55,757 bases of DNA from Candidatus Iainarchaeum sp. (lineage in GTDB: Archaea; Iainarchaeota; Iainarchaeia; Iainarchaeales; Iainarchaeaceae), in assembly GCA_002687735.1 (NCBI GenBank), contig NZBD01000004.1, positions 27,849 through 83,605 of the forward strand, in the 5' to 3' direction. Shown here piece after piece: positions 19,001 to 28,281 of the stretch. Within the stretch, counting starts at the first letter, position 1, and each line of letters starts with the position of its first letter. Position numbers and translations under genes: made by a program. Below the pieces are notes generated by a model, which had not been told where the DNA came from, ran no database searches, and saw only the letters and a program-made list of their open reading frames with translations.

Positions 19001-22000
19001 AAATTTTGGAGCTGGTGCAAAAGTATATAGATCCGCACTTAATTCTAGTCCCGGAAGTGTAGAAGTTGGCGCTGGTTTAACTTCAAATAGTGCCCTAACA
19101 GATGCTCAATTACCTCATTTATTTAACAATGCAATTACTCAAAGAGTTAATCCAAATGCCACATCTCTTGTTACAAGAGAAAGGATTGGTGTTGAAGTTG
19201 ATGCTTTCCTTGAGGGCGGGGAGTTAATTGCTACAATTGACGGCGGAAACTTTTCGGGACTTGCTTATGAAACAACTCTTGGTTCTCCTGAAACAGGATT
19301 AGATTTAGGTACTACGCATTTTGTTGATGATTCAATTGACAATGTTACAATTATTTTATTTGGTGAACAATACAAATTAGCAGAAGCTAGGTTAACAGCA
19401 CCAAGGTATGTTAGATTAGTTAAAAGTTCATCTAGAGAAACATACAAGGTAGGAGAAACTATCCAAGGTTTAGTTGGTGCCGGTCTAATTGCGGGTCAAG
19501 ATGTTTCAATTAACGTAACCCAAGTTGAAGCAATAGATGAAACCGCAACAGAATTTGAGGCAACTTTTGAGTTGTTTTATACGCCTGCTGGTGATAATCG
19601 ATTAATTTTTGTTGAATCTCAAAAGGTTGGGTCAGGAGTTAATTTAAGAGATGTTTTTGGAATTGTTCCTCCAAATCAACGAATCAATTTACTTTCAAAC
19701 CCCGGCTTTGAGGAAGGTTCTTTAGGTACAGGGAACTCTAATGCTGGGTCTAACGGTGCAATAATTACTGATTGGGTTGGGGTTGATTGTCCTAATTGTG
19801 CCGGAGACTTTTTTTGGGATACTTCAGTAAAACATTCAGGGATTAATAGTGTAAAGCTAACAACTGATGGTTCTAAAAATTATAATATTGTTTTACAAGG
19901 AAATGATCCTTTAGCTCCTTTAGAACAAGGTGAAACTTATAAGTTAACTGGTTGGATGAAGTCAAATCTTTCCAGTGGACAATGTACAATGGATGTTGTT
20001 AAGTGGGATAATGGGGCTTTAGAATTAACTTCTGGTATTTCTGCATTGCGTCCAACTATTTCCGGAATTATGGGTTGGACTAATTATTCAATGGACTTCA
20101 CTATTCCTCAAGGAGTAACCCAAACTCAGTTTAGAGTTATTCAAAGACCTCGAGGTTCTGCAAACCCAGTGGGTGATTGTTGGTTCGATGACATGCGATT
20201 AGTTAAGGGTGTTCCAGAGGTAAGTGAAAAACTAATTACTTTTACTGTGTTTGATGCAAGTAATAACTTTACTCAATTAAGTGGAGTTACGGTAAGGATT
20301 CTTCAAGATAGTGTGTTGGTTATTGAGGGAACTACTGATTTGCAGGGAGAAGCTTTATTTGAATTAGAAATGGGGGAGTATGAATTTGTAGTTAGTAAAA
20401 GTGGTTATGATTCTCAAGGGGATTCTTTTACTGTTGCTAATTTATCTCATACTTTTGCAATAAGTCTAGTAGAGGTTTCAGGAGAAACATTAACTTTAGC
20501 TGTTGGCGAATCAGTTACAACCGATTCGGGAATTTCGGTTAGATTTGATGGTGTTGATAGTTATGTTTGCTCCACCTTTTCCTTTGCCTGCGTGGAAGAG
20601 CCTGTAGATGTAGTTGTTCGCTTAACAACTTCAATCGATTCTGATATTGAAGCGTTATTTATAGGTCTTAATGAAACTATAACAACTGATTCCGGAGTAA
20701 CTGTTTCATTTGATAGTTCTACTGCTGTTTGCGGTGGAGTTTTGGGTTTCCTGTGCGGTGTCAATCCTGCGGAAATGAGTATTGATGTTACTGTAAGTTC
20801 TGAAGCACTACCTGTATTTTGTGGTGATATTCCAGTTAGTTCCTGTGATGTTGCAGGTAATGTTGTGACCTGTGTAGGAGGCCAGTATGCTCGTGGCGAT
20901 GCGACTTTTAGTGAGGCAGAGGCATGTGTCAGCCAGTGGGATCAATCTAATCCTAGTGCTGCTGATCAGCAAAGAGTGACAGATCTATTAGCTTGTCTCC
21001 TTGATTATAATGCAGGCACTATTGACTTATTAGCTTTGCTTAGGTGTATATCTGTTTTCAATACTCCGCTTTGCGATTTGCCCGGTGATATTGATGGTGA
21101 TGGGGAAATAACTTGTGGTGATGTTAGTTTGATTGCTGAGAGGTGGCAGACTGGTGGTTATTATTCTTGTTTGGATTCAGACAATAGTGGTGTTCTTGGT
21201 ATTAATGAGGCTATTGGCGGAATTTCCAATTTGATTGATGAACATAATTTGGATTGTGGGGAGACCGCATCAGTTAATCTTCAAGAAGGCTGGAATCTTA
21301 TTTCAATTCCTGTTGTTGATGGTTTGAGTGTTTCTGATTTGCAAAGTAAATGTGATATTGCTAGTTCTATATGGGCTTGGGATGCTGCATATGGAAGATA
21401 TGAGCAAGAAGGAACAAAGCTTGAAGCAGGGAAAGGTTATTTTGTTAAAGCGAATGAAAGTTGCACTTTTATTATTTCTGGCACGCCTTTTTCCTTTGAA
21501 GGTTTTTCAATTCCACGTGGCTTAAGTTTGATTGGATCTACAACGGTATCTGTAAATGTTTCAGATATTTTAGGGACTTGTCCACTAGACACAGAATTTT
21601 ATTTATATGCTCCTCTTACTGATCCATTGAATTCAGCTTCAAGTGTTCCTACAGCTAAAAGCAGTACGGATGAGGTTTATATACAAACCACTACTTTAAG
21701 TCCAAGCAAAGGTTATTGGGTAAAAAACAATTCTGATGAAGCTTGCTCTTTAGCTGCAGGAGAATCGGCTTGCGATTTGCCCGGTGATATTGATGGTGAT
21801 GGTAGTGTAACTTGTGATGATTATGATTTGATTGAAGAGTTATGGAACAGCGAAGTTGACCCTGCTAGTTGTGTTGATTCTAATGATGATGGAGTAGTTA
21901 ATATTTTTGATTGGCTAGCATTCATTGATAATGTTCCTGCTGGTTTGGATTGTTCTGTGCCTCAAGTTTCTTGTTTAGATGGTCAAAGAATTGGTGATGT

Positions 22001-23828
22001 TGATAGGGATGGAAAAGTTAACATAACTGATTCATTACTTGCTTCGCATATTACTACGGGTCTTGTTGCGTCCCCTTCTAACATTTGCTGTGTTGATGTA
22101 ACTCAAGATGGCGTCATAAATCATGATGATGTGGACGAGATTGTGAATATTGCTGTTGGTAACGCAGAAAGCCCTGGAACATGCGACGAAGAAGTTGTTG
22201 TTTCAGGAGAAACATTAACTTTAGCTGTTGGCCAGACAGCTACAACTGATTCTGGAATTTCAGTTACGTTTGATAGTGTTGACAGTTATGTTTGTAGCAG
22301 TGCTGATTTTGCCTGTGTGGAAGAGCCTGTGGATGTAGTTGTCAACCTTACAATTGTTGATGATTCAGAGGCTGAAACAATAACTGTGAGTACTAATGCG
22401 ATTGCTGAGACTGATTCCGGAATAACTGTTGAAATTGATAATTACAGTGCTGTTTGCGGTGGAGTTTTGGGTTTCCTGTGTGGAGTCAATCCTGCGGAAA
22501 TGAGTATTGATATTACTGTCAGTTCTGAAGAACTTACTGTTTCAGTTTCTCCTCCGGGTAAGCCAACTTGGTTTGGTGTTGCTCCTGCTGAAAATATTGA
22601 TGGGGCTGTGAGGGTTACTTGGAATCCTGTTGTTGGTGCGGATTTTTATAATTTGTATAGGCATAATTCTGTTACTGGTGTGACTGAGTCTGAACCTTTT
22701 TTGGATGATTATGTTGGTACAGTTAGTGCGACTTATGGTACAATTTCTTATTTTGATCGAGATCTGAGTTCTGGTTCTTATTGTTATAGGGTTACTGCTG
22801 AGAATGCTGGTGGTGAATCTGGTGTTGCTACTAATACTGTTGGTGGTGCTGGCGATTGTGCTACGGTTGAGGGCGTTCCACAGGTAACTGCTCCAGGTTT
22901 TCCGTCTTGGTATGGTGCTGCTGCGGTTGATGCTGGTACTATTAGAATAACCTGGAATACTGACCGAGGAGGAGAAACTTTTAATTTATATAGAGTTAAT
23001 CCATCAACCGTTGTTGGGGAGATAGACCCTCAGAGGGATGAAATTTCTTCTTCACCATTTGTAACAGATCTTTTTGGTTCTGGTGACATTATTAATTATT
23101 TTGATGAAGGTTTAGCAGCAGGAACTTATTGTTATACTGTTACTGGGGTTAACTCGGGAGGAGAATCTGCCTTTGCTTTTAATACTCAAGATGGTTCGGG
23201 TCCTTGTGCTACTGTAGAGGGTGTTCCACAGGTAACTGCTCCTGGTTTTCCATCTTGGTATGGTGTTGCGCCTGCTGAAAATAGGGAGAATACTGTGAGA
23301 ATTACCTGGAATCCTGTTAGCAGTGCGGATTTTTATAATTTGTACAGGCATGATTCTGTTACTGGTGTGACTGAGTCTGAACCATTTTTGGATGATTATG
23401 TTGGTACAATTAGTGAAATTTATGGCACTATAACATATTTAGAGGAAAATCTAAGTGCTGGTACTTATTGTTACAGAGTAACTGCTGAGAATGCTGGTGG
23501 TGAGTCTGGTGTTGCTACTAATACTGTTGGCGGTGCTGGTGAGTGTGCAACCTTAGAATCAACAGAGCTTCCTGTTGCTCCAACAGAACTTTCAGCTGTT
23601 GCAAATAATAATGGGTTTATTGATCTTTCATGGATTGCTTCTGAAGGAGCAACAAGTTATGATATTTATGATGCGGGAAATAAAATAGGTTCATCTAGCA
23701 GTATCTCTTATGAGGACGACAGTCTCACAGATTATGTCGAACATTGTTATGAGGTAAAAGCAGTTAACTCAGCAGGTGCTTCTGCAAGTTTTTCAAATGA
23801 AGCTTGTGCAACACCATTAGAAGAGTAA
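16077..23828 (+). CDS. Giant (2583 aa) multidomain surface protein: type IV pilin-like N-terminus, VWC/pacifastin-like Cys motif, PKD-like, CBM-like, dockerin-like, GWNLISIP and Fn3 modules
   Basis: N-term MGSKGFSIIELVIGIIAVIAVVAVVATIA; CNTCSCGSDGSITCTKIAC; NPGFEEG...WFDDMRL; three GD(I/V)DxDG dockerin-like motifs; four Fn3-like repeats; single uninterrupted frame. Confidence 0.85.
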   Translation: MGSKGFSIIELVIGIIAVIAVVAVVATIADVLFNSSDSGDGTVTTEPPVIDSDSGAVVGELCSDQLHLIGDSPWPAGDGCNTCSCGSDGSITCTKIACGGFPDSDPLPKVKYKWNWQDIAADSCDADVSDAIFCDSTQFTIALLKSINDFQNTGSAKSRSSFSGFEFEANLMKSGFSDDFRKDFDQYYQSSFFADLGTPTFYNNSDGLWQYFYDSSNDGRFVFQNNGQPWTSGMSLEPGVYTVTVTIPGTFNLSSPQDDPIEVNFEFVSAPARDSVLYYLPFNAELGLRSASGKIDRIGYGVGFSGTDTEDIPINSLVNFDVSELKLSDGIVRLSKAETRTSLVELNDPINLVKRGELLKISRGTNNNSYNLKFSPSIPNPVLFKVTRPEGSPGSFPIFYTVYDGSSLFEFEPQPQSFINWTTTSNSCRDFTGVLLTALYGEGVFDTVANSTQIPDESTRNSTFGFSWNNVSALGNVTLESVVYAHSSDRSIQVDFSNDNPQPTDPFGTFVSIGDSGIASGNTFSLNGTYNKLLDNTTKSLADVFALVEAGYVNVIETDDSITFVWNQNKILELVDASRQELFNECILAVAQETNPPAVTLTAVPVSGVVPLDVKFEVACSDAEDDADTVNDYPAQFCRIDFGAHVEVVEGNLADADEVGDSITWFRFPWHINNDKWVTVRYSEPGTFTAKGTAKDKDGNEVETTKTITVTQENIPPTSGRLLSSSVFVDTIADGSTTGIGYVEVTKGTDVIELYDGQVYPFGSASTGEPIPYKVKIVPASNNPNALYAIQVKAFDEEWIDSEDGLPDYGPLSVGDTANFLQSLSIGTLGKDFVNIEFLGFNGNGSQEGDDVEIVVYGQQVIREITGAEILTLENGASGITDSGVTVSVQSVSGGSCVVNGSVATIDLSDLEAYLLVNGDEFVNNLLVGETRITASGTRVTFESISGGSCGVAGGGIAVLDLSDIELDITIGGELNFGAGAKVYRSALNSSPGSVEVGAGLTSNSALTDAQLPHLFNNAITQRVNPNATSLVTRERIGVEVDAFLEGGELIATIDGGNFSGLAYETTLGSPETGLDLGTTHFVDDSIDNVTIILFGEQYKLAEARLTAPRYVRLVKSSSRETYKVGETIQGLVGAGLIAGQDVSINVTQVEAIDETATEFEATFELFYTPAGDNRLIFVESQKVGSGVNLRDVFGIVPPNQRINLLSNPGFEEGSLGTGNSNAGSNGAIITDWVGVDCPNCAGDFFWDTSVKHSGINSVKLTTDGSKNYNIVLQGNDPLAPLEQGETYKLTGWMKSNLSSGQCTMDVVKWDNGALELTSGISALRPTISGIMGWTNYSMDFTIPQGVTQTQFRVIQRPRGSANPVGDCWFDDMRLVKGVPEVSEKLITFTVFDASNNFTQLSGVTVRILQDSVLVIEGTTDLQGEALFELEMGEYEFVVSKSGYDSQGDSFTVANLSHTFAISLVEVSGETLTLAVGESVTTDSGISVRFDGVDSYVCSTFSFACVEEPVDVVVRLTTSIDSDIEALFIGLNETITTDSGVTVSFDSSTAVCGGVLGFLCGVNPAEMSIDVTVSSEALPVFCGDIPVSSCDVAGNVVTCVGGQYARGDATFSEAEACVSQWDQSNPSAADQQRVTDLLACLLDYNAGTIDLLALLRCISVFNTPLCDLPGDIDGDGEITCGDVSLIAERWQTGGYYSCLDSDNSGVLGINEAIGGISNLIDEHNLDCGETASVNLQEGWNLISIPVVDGLSVSDLQSKCDIASSIWAWDAAYGRYEQEGTKLEAGKGYFVKANESCTFIISGTPFSFEGFSIPRGLSLIGSTTVSVNVSDILGTCPLDTEFYLYAPLTDPLNSASSVPTAKSSTDEVYIQTTTLSPSKGYWVKNNSDEACSLAAGESACDLPGDIDGDGSVTCDDYDLIEELWNSEVDPASCVDSNDDGVVNIFDWLAFIDNVPAGLDCSVPQVSCLDGQRIGDVDRDGKVNITDSLLASHITTGLVASPSNICCVDVTQDGVINHDDVDEIVNIAVGNAESPGTCDEEVVVSGETLTLAVGQTATTDSGISVTFDSVDSYVCSSADFACVEEPVDVVVNLTIVDDSEAETITVSTNAIAETDSGITVEIDNYSAVCGGVLGFLCGVNPAEMSIDITVSSEELTVSVSPPGKPTWFGVAPAENIDGAVRVTWNPVVGADFYNLYRHNSVTGVTESEPFLDDYVGTVSATYGTISYFDRDLSSGSYCYRVTAENAGGESGVATNTVGGAGDCATVEGVPQVTAPGFPSWYGAAAVDAGTIRITWNTDRGGETFNLYRVNPSTVVGEIDPQRDEISSSPFVTDLFGSGDIINYFDEGLAAGTYCYTVTGVNSGGESAFAFNTQDGSGPCATVEGVPQVTAPGFPSWYGVAPAENRENTVRITWNPVSSADFYNLYRHDSVTGVTESEPFLDDYVGTISEIYGTITYLEENLSAGTYCYRVTAENAGGESGVATNTVGGAGECATLESTELPVAPTELSAVANNNGFIDLSWIASEGATSYDIYDAGNKIGSSSSISYEDDSLTDYVEHCYEVKAVNSAGASASFSNEACATPLEE

Positions 23829-23832
23829 ATTT

Positions 23833-25500
23833 TTACTCATGGCAGAACCAGGCTTTTGGTCGGCCTTCATCAATAGAATCAATTATACAATAACCCTTTT
23901 TTTCTAAGTATAAGTATTGGCCTTTTTTCAGGTTCTTTTTTTCAATAGCCCCGACTTCTTTTTGTCCATTGGGCAATAACAATTCCAAATCCATTGTTTC
24001 TCGCAACCATTGAACAACCTGCTTTCCTGTTGTTTCTTTTCCTACAAATTGGCCATTCAAAAGCAAACCTTCTTTATTCTCAACTTTAACATTTCCAATA
24101 TTCCTTAATCTAAAAACAGAATCCTTAATTTTCTTGATTGCGGATTCCGAAATCATAAACTCCTGAATCCCCTGCTCAAGAGAAAATTTTTCTCCTTCTT
24201 TCTCAGCATCAATCGCTTCCGGAAGATGAACCTCTAATTTTATAGGATCTATAATGTATGTTGTTCTTTCAGCTTCTTCTTGAATGAGTTCCTTATTATA
24301 AGCCCCCATTTTTTCCATTGAAATGTTAGCATCGCTTGTGGTTAATCCAGAATCGATAATAATCTTATGCAATGCTTCTGGCTTAAAACCGCGCCTCCTC
24401 AAAGCCTTGATAGTCCCTAATCTTATGTCATCCCAGTCAGTATATTCTTCATTCTCAATTCCTTCTTTAATTTTAGAAGTGCTAAGAACCATTTCTCCGA
24501 TTTTTAGTCTTCCAAAATGAACAGCATTAGGATAATCCCACTTTAAATAATTGTACAAGAATTCCTGTTTAGTTTGATTTTGAGAATGTTCCTGTCCTCT
24601 AAGAATAAATGTTATTCCCATTTCATGATCATCAATCCCGCTTTGGAACATATAACTTGGCCAAACGTGATAAGTTCCTTTAATCCTTGGATTATCTGGA
24701 TTATCAACAATGCGTGCCAACCACCAGTCTCTGACACTAGTGTCTTTATGTTCCAAATCAGTTTTAATTCTCAAAACAGCCTGTCCTTCTTTTAGTTCAT
24801 TTGAAACCATTTTTTCAAACTCTTTTAATTGAACTTCACTGGGTTGTTCCCTGTGCTCACAAGCCTTTTTTTGTTTTATTAGTTCTCTCCATGATTCAGA
24901 TTCACATTTACAAACATATGCATTTCCCTGTTCAAGGAGCTTTCTCATGTAGGAATAATAAGTTTCCATTCTGTCAGATGCAAAAAACACTTTTCCAATC
25001 TTAATCCCTAGCCATGTCAAATCTTCACGAAAAACCTTTTCCGGATTATCAATCGGCTTTTTTATTTTAGGGTCAGTATCCTCAAACCTCAGGATAAACT
25101 TTCCGCCATATTTCTCGGCATAAGCATAACTCAAATAAGCTGCTCTCGCATTCCCTAAATGAAACGGTCCATTAGGGTTTGGAGCATATCTAGTAATTAC
25201 TTTTTCCTTGTCAGCCCAATCCAGTTCAGGAAGTCCTTCTCTTTCAGGCTTTGGCTTTAATTCATAACCTTCCTGAAAACCATTGAATGCTTCCTCAATT
25301 TCCTTTGAAGTCATTCCATTGACTTTTTTAACCACTTCAATAGCAACAGGCATTAGTTCAGGAACCGGAGTATCCTTGTGCAGTGCCTTGAGCTTTCCAA
25401 TAAGTGGCCCTATTTCAGATTTGCCTGCATGCTCAAAAGCGTTCTTTACAGCGTATCTATAAGCGTCTTCTTTAATGCTCATAAGAATTAGGATGTTCAA
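23833..25500 (-). CDS. gltX: Glutamyl-tRNA synthetase (archaeal type); likely start MSIKED near 25482
   Basis: VITRYAPNPNGPFHLGNARAAYLSYAYAEKYGGKFILRFEDTDP...VLSTSKIKEGI. Confidence 0.95.
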   Translation of the reverse strand: MNILILMSIKEDAYRYAVKNAFEHAGKSEIGPLIGKLKALHKDTPVPELMPVAIEVVKKVNGMTSKEIEEAFNGFQEGYELKPKPEREGLPELDWADKEKVITRYAPNPNGPFHLGNARAAYLSYAYAEKYGGKFILRFEDTDPKIKKPIDNPEKVFREDLTWLGIKIGKVFFASDRMETYYSYMRKLLEQGNAYVCKCESESWRELIKQKKACEHREQPSEVQLKEFEKMVSNELKEGQAVLRIKTDLEHKDTSVRDWWLARIVDNPDNPRIKGTYHVWPSYMFQSGIDDHEMGITFILRGQEHSQNQTKQEFLYNYLKWDYPNAVHFGRLKIGEMVLSTSKIKEGIENEEYTDWDDIRLGTIKALRRRGFKPEALHKIIIDSGLTTSDANISMEKMGAYNKELIQEEAERTTYIIDPIKLEVHLPEAIDAEKEGEKFSLEQGIQEFMISESAIKKIKDSVFRLRNIGNVKVENKEGLLLNGQFVGKETTGKQVVQWLRETMDLELLLPNGQKEVGAIEKKNLKKGQYLYLEKKGYCIIDSIDEGRPKAWFCHE

Positions 25501-25520
25501 AAAAGGTTAATAATCTGACT

Positions 25521-25730
25521 TTATTGGTTTTCAGGCTCTAATTTTCCTACTCTTCCACTGCCGCCGAAACCTCTTCCTTTTTTTTCTTTAGATTCATCAT
25601 CTTTAGGAGTTTGTCTGGCTTCTTCTTTTTTTGCAGAAATTCGTCCGCCTCTAAAAAGAGATTTTAATTTAGATACTCCAGACCCTATTTTCGCTATCCC
25701 TCTTCTTAATCTACCAGGCATTTCAATCAC
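25521..25730 (-). CDS. Small basic protein, unknown
   Basis: ORF 69 aa MIEMPGRLRRGIAKIGSGVSKLKSLFRGG..., spaced snugly between gltX and trmB. Confidence 0.5.
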   Translation of the reverse strand: MIEMPGRLRRGIAKIGSGVSKLKSLFRGGRISAKKEEARQTPKDDESKEKKGRGFGGSGRVGKLEPENQ

Positions 25731-25735
25731 TCAAA

Positions 25736-26494
25736 TTAAATTTGTTTTCCTTGTTCCCAAGTATGGTCAAAGTACTTTTTTAATGCATCGGCCATTGGCT
25801 TGTTTTCAGGCCAGATTGTGAAATGATACTCTGGTTTTTCTAATTGAAAATCGCTCAAAGCCAAAACAACTTTTTTATCATCAATAATATAAGCATTCAT
25901 TCCGTGATCAAAGTCCCTCATGCTGATTCCGGAATTGTTTAATTCATTTGCAAGTTTCTTTGTATCTTCATTAACCTTACTTATTAGTTTTATTTCCACG
26001 TTTCTTCCAGCTGCCTTTTTCATTGATTCTTTTATAAGTCCGTGTTCTTTTCCTAATGGGGCTAATCCTATTACTGATTTGTTTGCTGAATCGATTTGCT
26101 GGCTAAGAATTTTCATAAAATCATTTTTGTCTTTTATCTTCATTACTTTTTCATGTTTTCCGTTTGTTGAATCGAAAATAATTGTGTCTTTTAATGAACC
26201 AGCTTCCTGTTCAAGTGTCTGCAATTCTGTTTTCTTTTCCTGAATAAGTGTATTGAAAACATTTTCTGGCTCAATAGCCATGTATCTTTTTGGTCTTCCG
26301 TGGATTTCAATAATAAGTGTTTTTTTTGTTAACCTGTCAAGCACATCATAAACTCTTGTTTTTGGTACCTGTGCGGTTCTTGATATTTCTGGGGCTTCAG
26401 CTTCTCTGAGTTTGAATAATGCTGAAAGAGTTTTAGCTTCATATTCAGTAAGGCCTAATTTTTCCAGAAAGATATTAATGTCGTATTCCTGCAT
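25736..26494 (-). CDS. TrmB-family transcriptional regulator
   Basis: HTH LTEYEAKTLSALFKLREAEAPEISRTAQVPKTRVYDVLDRLTKKTLIIEIHGRPKRYMAIEPENVF plus C-terminal PLD-like region. Confidence 0.9.
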   Translation of the reverse strand: MQEYDINIFLEKLGLTEYEAKTLSALFKLREAEAPEISRTAQVPKTRVYDVLDRLTKKTLIIEIHGRPKRYMAIEPENVFNTLIQEKKTELQTLEQEAGSLKDTIIFDSTNGKHEKVMKIKDKNDFMKILSQQIDSANKSVIGLAPLGKEHGLIKESMKKAAGRNVEIKLISKVNEDTKKLANELNNSGISMRDFDHGMNAYIIDDKKVVLALSDFQLEKPEYHFTIWPENKPMADALKKYFDHTWEQGKQI

Positions 26495-26559
26495 CTAATC
26501 AACTCTAAATTATTTCCCCCGAATTACTATATATTATGCCAAAACCCATTATTAAATTT

Positions 26560-26571
26560 ACTGTTTACAGT
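26560..26571. promoter_or_regulatory. Palindrome upstream of the TrmB gene, candidate operator
   Basis: ACTGTTTACAGT (5-bp arms, 2-nt spacer), 66 nt upstream of the trmB start. Confidence 0.3.
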
Positions 26572-26644
26572 TATTCAATTATTTTAGTGGTTTTAAATAG
26601 GCTCAAAACACCAATATTTTAGTATGCTGGAGGTAAAATAAGCA

Positions 26645-26672
26645 GTTTTTTGGTAAAAAAAGCCAAAAAAAC
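26645..26672 (-). terminator. Stem-loop downstream of rps2
   Basis: GTTTTTTGG (26645-26653) / CCAAAAAAAC (26663-26672), T-rich on the minus strand after the S2 stop. Confidence 0.4.
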
Positions 26673-26714
26673 GCTATTAAATTGCTTTTTTCATGGTTCT
26701 TTGGCTTAATTTAG

Positions 26715-27617
26715 TTATCTTCGGCCTCTTTGCCCTGATCTGCCGTTAGGAGGGCCTCTGCCAAAGCTTCTGAATGGTTTTCTCCTGAAACTCTTCTTAT
26801 CTTCGCCTTCTTCTGTCATTTTATATTCGAAGTCTTCTGGATTCTTTGAGAAATCAGTATCTGCCTTAATTTCTTCTCTTGCTTTAAGAATTTCTTTAGC
26901 TAAAATCCAATAGCCTAAAGCTAGACTCTTTTTTCCCTTATTATTGATTGGAATTGCCAGATCAATGTTTCTTAGAGAATTATTAGTTGAAGCTAATGCA
27001 ACTACAGGTACTCTTATTGTTGAAGCTTCCTTGATAGCTTGTGAATCCGCTTCAGGGTCTGTAATCACAACTACTTTTGGTTCAACAAAATGGTTACTTT
27101 CAGGGTTTGTGAATGTTCCTGGAACAAATCTTCCTGTTACTGAGTTAGCGCCTATTGAATCTGCAAATGCCTTTGCCGGAGTCTGTCCGTAAACTTTTCT
27201 TGAAACAACAACAACCTGATTTTTAGGAAAGTTTGCAATAAACTTTGAAGCAAAACCAAGTCTCTGGTCAAGTGTCTGAACATCCAGAACATTCAAACCA
27301 TCTTTTCTTACCTTGTAAATGTACTTTCTCATATCTCCTGATTTGAATTTTGTTCCAATGTGTGAACCGGTATTCAAATATTTTTCAGTATCTACAAGAT
27401 TTGTCTGCTTTACTTCCTCATCGTCTGAACTCTTTTTTTCTACTTTGACTGCAGTTTTAGGTTTTTCTTCTTTTGCAGGTTCTTTATCCTTTACTTCTTT
27501 CTTTTCTGCTGGGCTTTCTTTGGCCGTTGGCTTAGCTTCTGCCTTCTTTTCTTTAGCTTCAGCTTTAACCTCTTTTTTTGCAGCCTTTACTTCTTTTTCT
27601 TCTTTCTTTTCAGTCAT
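26715..27617 (-). CDS. rps2: Ribosomal protein S2 with about 70-aa Lys/Glu-rich N-terminal extension
   Basis: YLNTGSHIGTKFKSGDMRKYIYKVRKDGLNVLDVQTLDQRL...VVVITDPEADSQAIKEAS. Confidence 0.96.
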   Translation of the reverse strand: MTEKKEEKEVKAAKKEVKAEAKEKKAEAKPTAKESPAEKKEVKDKEPAKEEKPKTAVKVEKKSSDDEEVKQTNLVDTEKYLNTGSHIGTKFKSGDMRKYIYKVRKDGLNVLDVQTLDQRLGFASKFIANFPKNQVVVVSRKVYGQTPAKAFADSIGANSVTGRFVPGTFTNPESNHFVEPKVVVITDPEADSQAIKEASTIRVPVVALASTNNSLRNIDLAIPINNKGKKSLALGYWILAKEILKAREEIKADTDFSKNPEDFEYKMTEEGEDKKSFRRKPFRSFGRGPPNGRSGQRGRR

Positions 27618-27621
27618 GTTT

Positions 27622-27822
27622 TCACGTCTTGTAGTTTAGTACTGTATCAATGAAATCTACTTGTGAGAAGATCATTCTTCTGCAACAATATTTTTTTACC
27701 CCTAAATCATCCATTACTTTTTCTGGGCTTTCTCCTTTCTCTACTCTTTCTTTGAATTTTTCGTAGTGTTCTCCTACAACACTTCCGCAACTAAAACATC
27801 TTACCGGTACGATCATTTTCAA
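27622..27822 (-). CDS. rpoN: RNA polymerase subunit Rpo10 (RpoN)
   Basis: [21 protein letters not shown]...[19 protein letters not shown]. Confidence 0.97.
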   Translation of the reverse strand: MKMIVPVRCFSCGSVVGEHYEKFKERVEKGESPEKVMDDLGVKKYCCRRMIFSQVDFIDTVLNYKT

Positions 27823-28281
27823 TCACCTCTTACTTGCCTGTTTTTTTGCTCTTGCTTTAGGTCCTAATTGTTTCTTTGGTTCAACGCGTCTTGCGTCATC
27901 AACTAAAAGCATTCTGTCGTATGCTAAAAATTTTTTCTTAAGCTTTTCATCGCCTCTTCTGAATTCCAGAATTGCTTTTGCAATTGCCGCTCTTGAAGCA
28001 ACACTTTGCCCCATGAATCCTCCGCCGTTAACAGTTACTTCCACATCAACTTCAGATGAAACTGATCCTGCTAATTCAAGCGGTTCTCTGATAAATTCTT
28101 TAACATAATCCGGACTAATAGTATCAATAATTCTTTTGTTTATTCTAACAGTTCCTTTTCCTTTTCTTATTACTGCGTTTGCTGTAGCATCTTTTTTCTT
28201 TGCTTTTGAGGTTATTCCTCTTTTCTTCTTTTTCTTTTTTACTACTTCCACAATCTTTTCTACTTCGCTCATTTCTACCAC
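27823..28281 (-). CDS. rps9: Ribosomal protein S9
   Basis: GKGTVRINKRIIDTISPDYVKEFIREPLELAG...GGGFMGQSVASRAAIAKAI...DRMLLVDDARRVEPKK. Confidence 0.96.
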   Translation of the reverse strand: MVEMSEVEKIVEVVKKKKKKRGITSKAKKKDATANAVIRKGKGTVRINKRIIDTISPDYVKEFIREPLELAGSVSSEVDVEVTVNGGGFMGQSVASRAAIAKAILEFRRGDEKLKKKFLAYDRMLLVDDARRVEPKKQLGPKARAKKQASKR

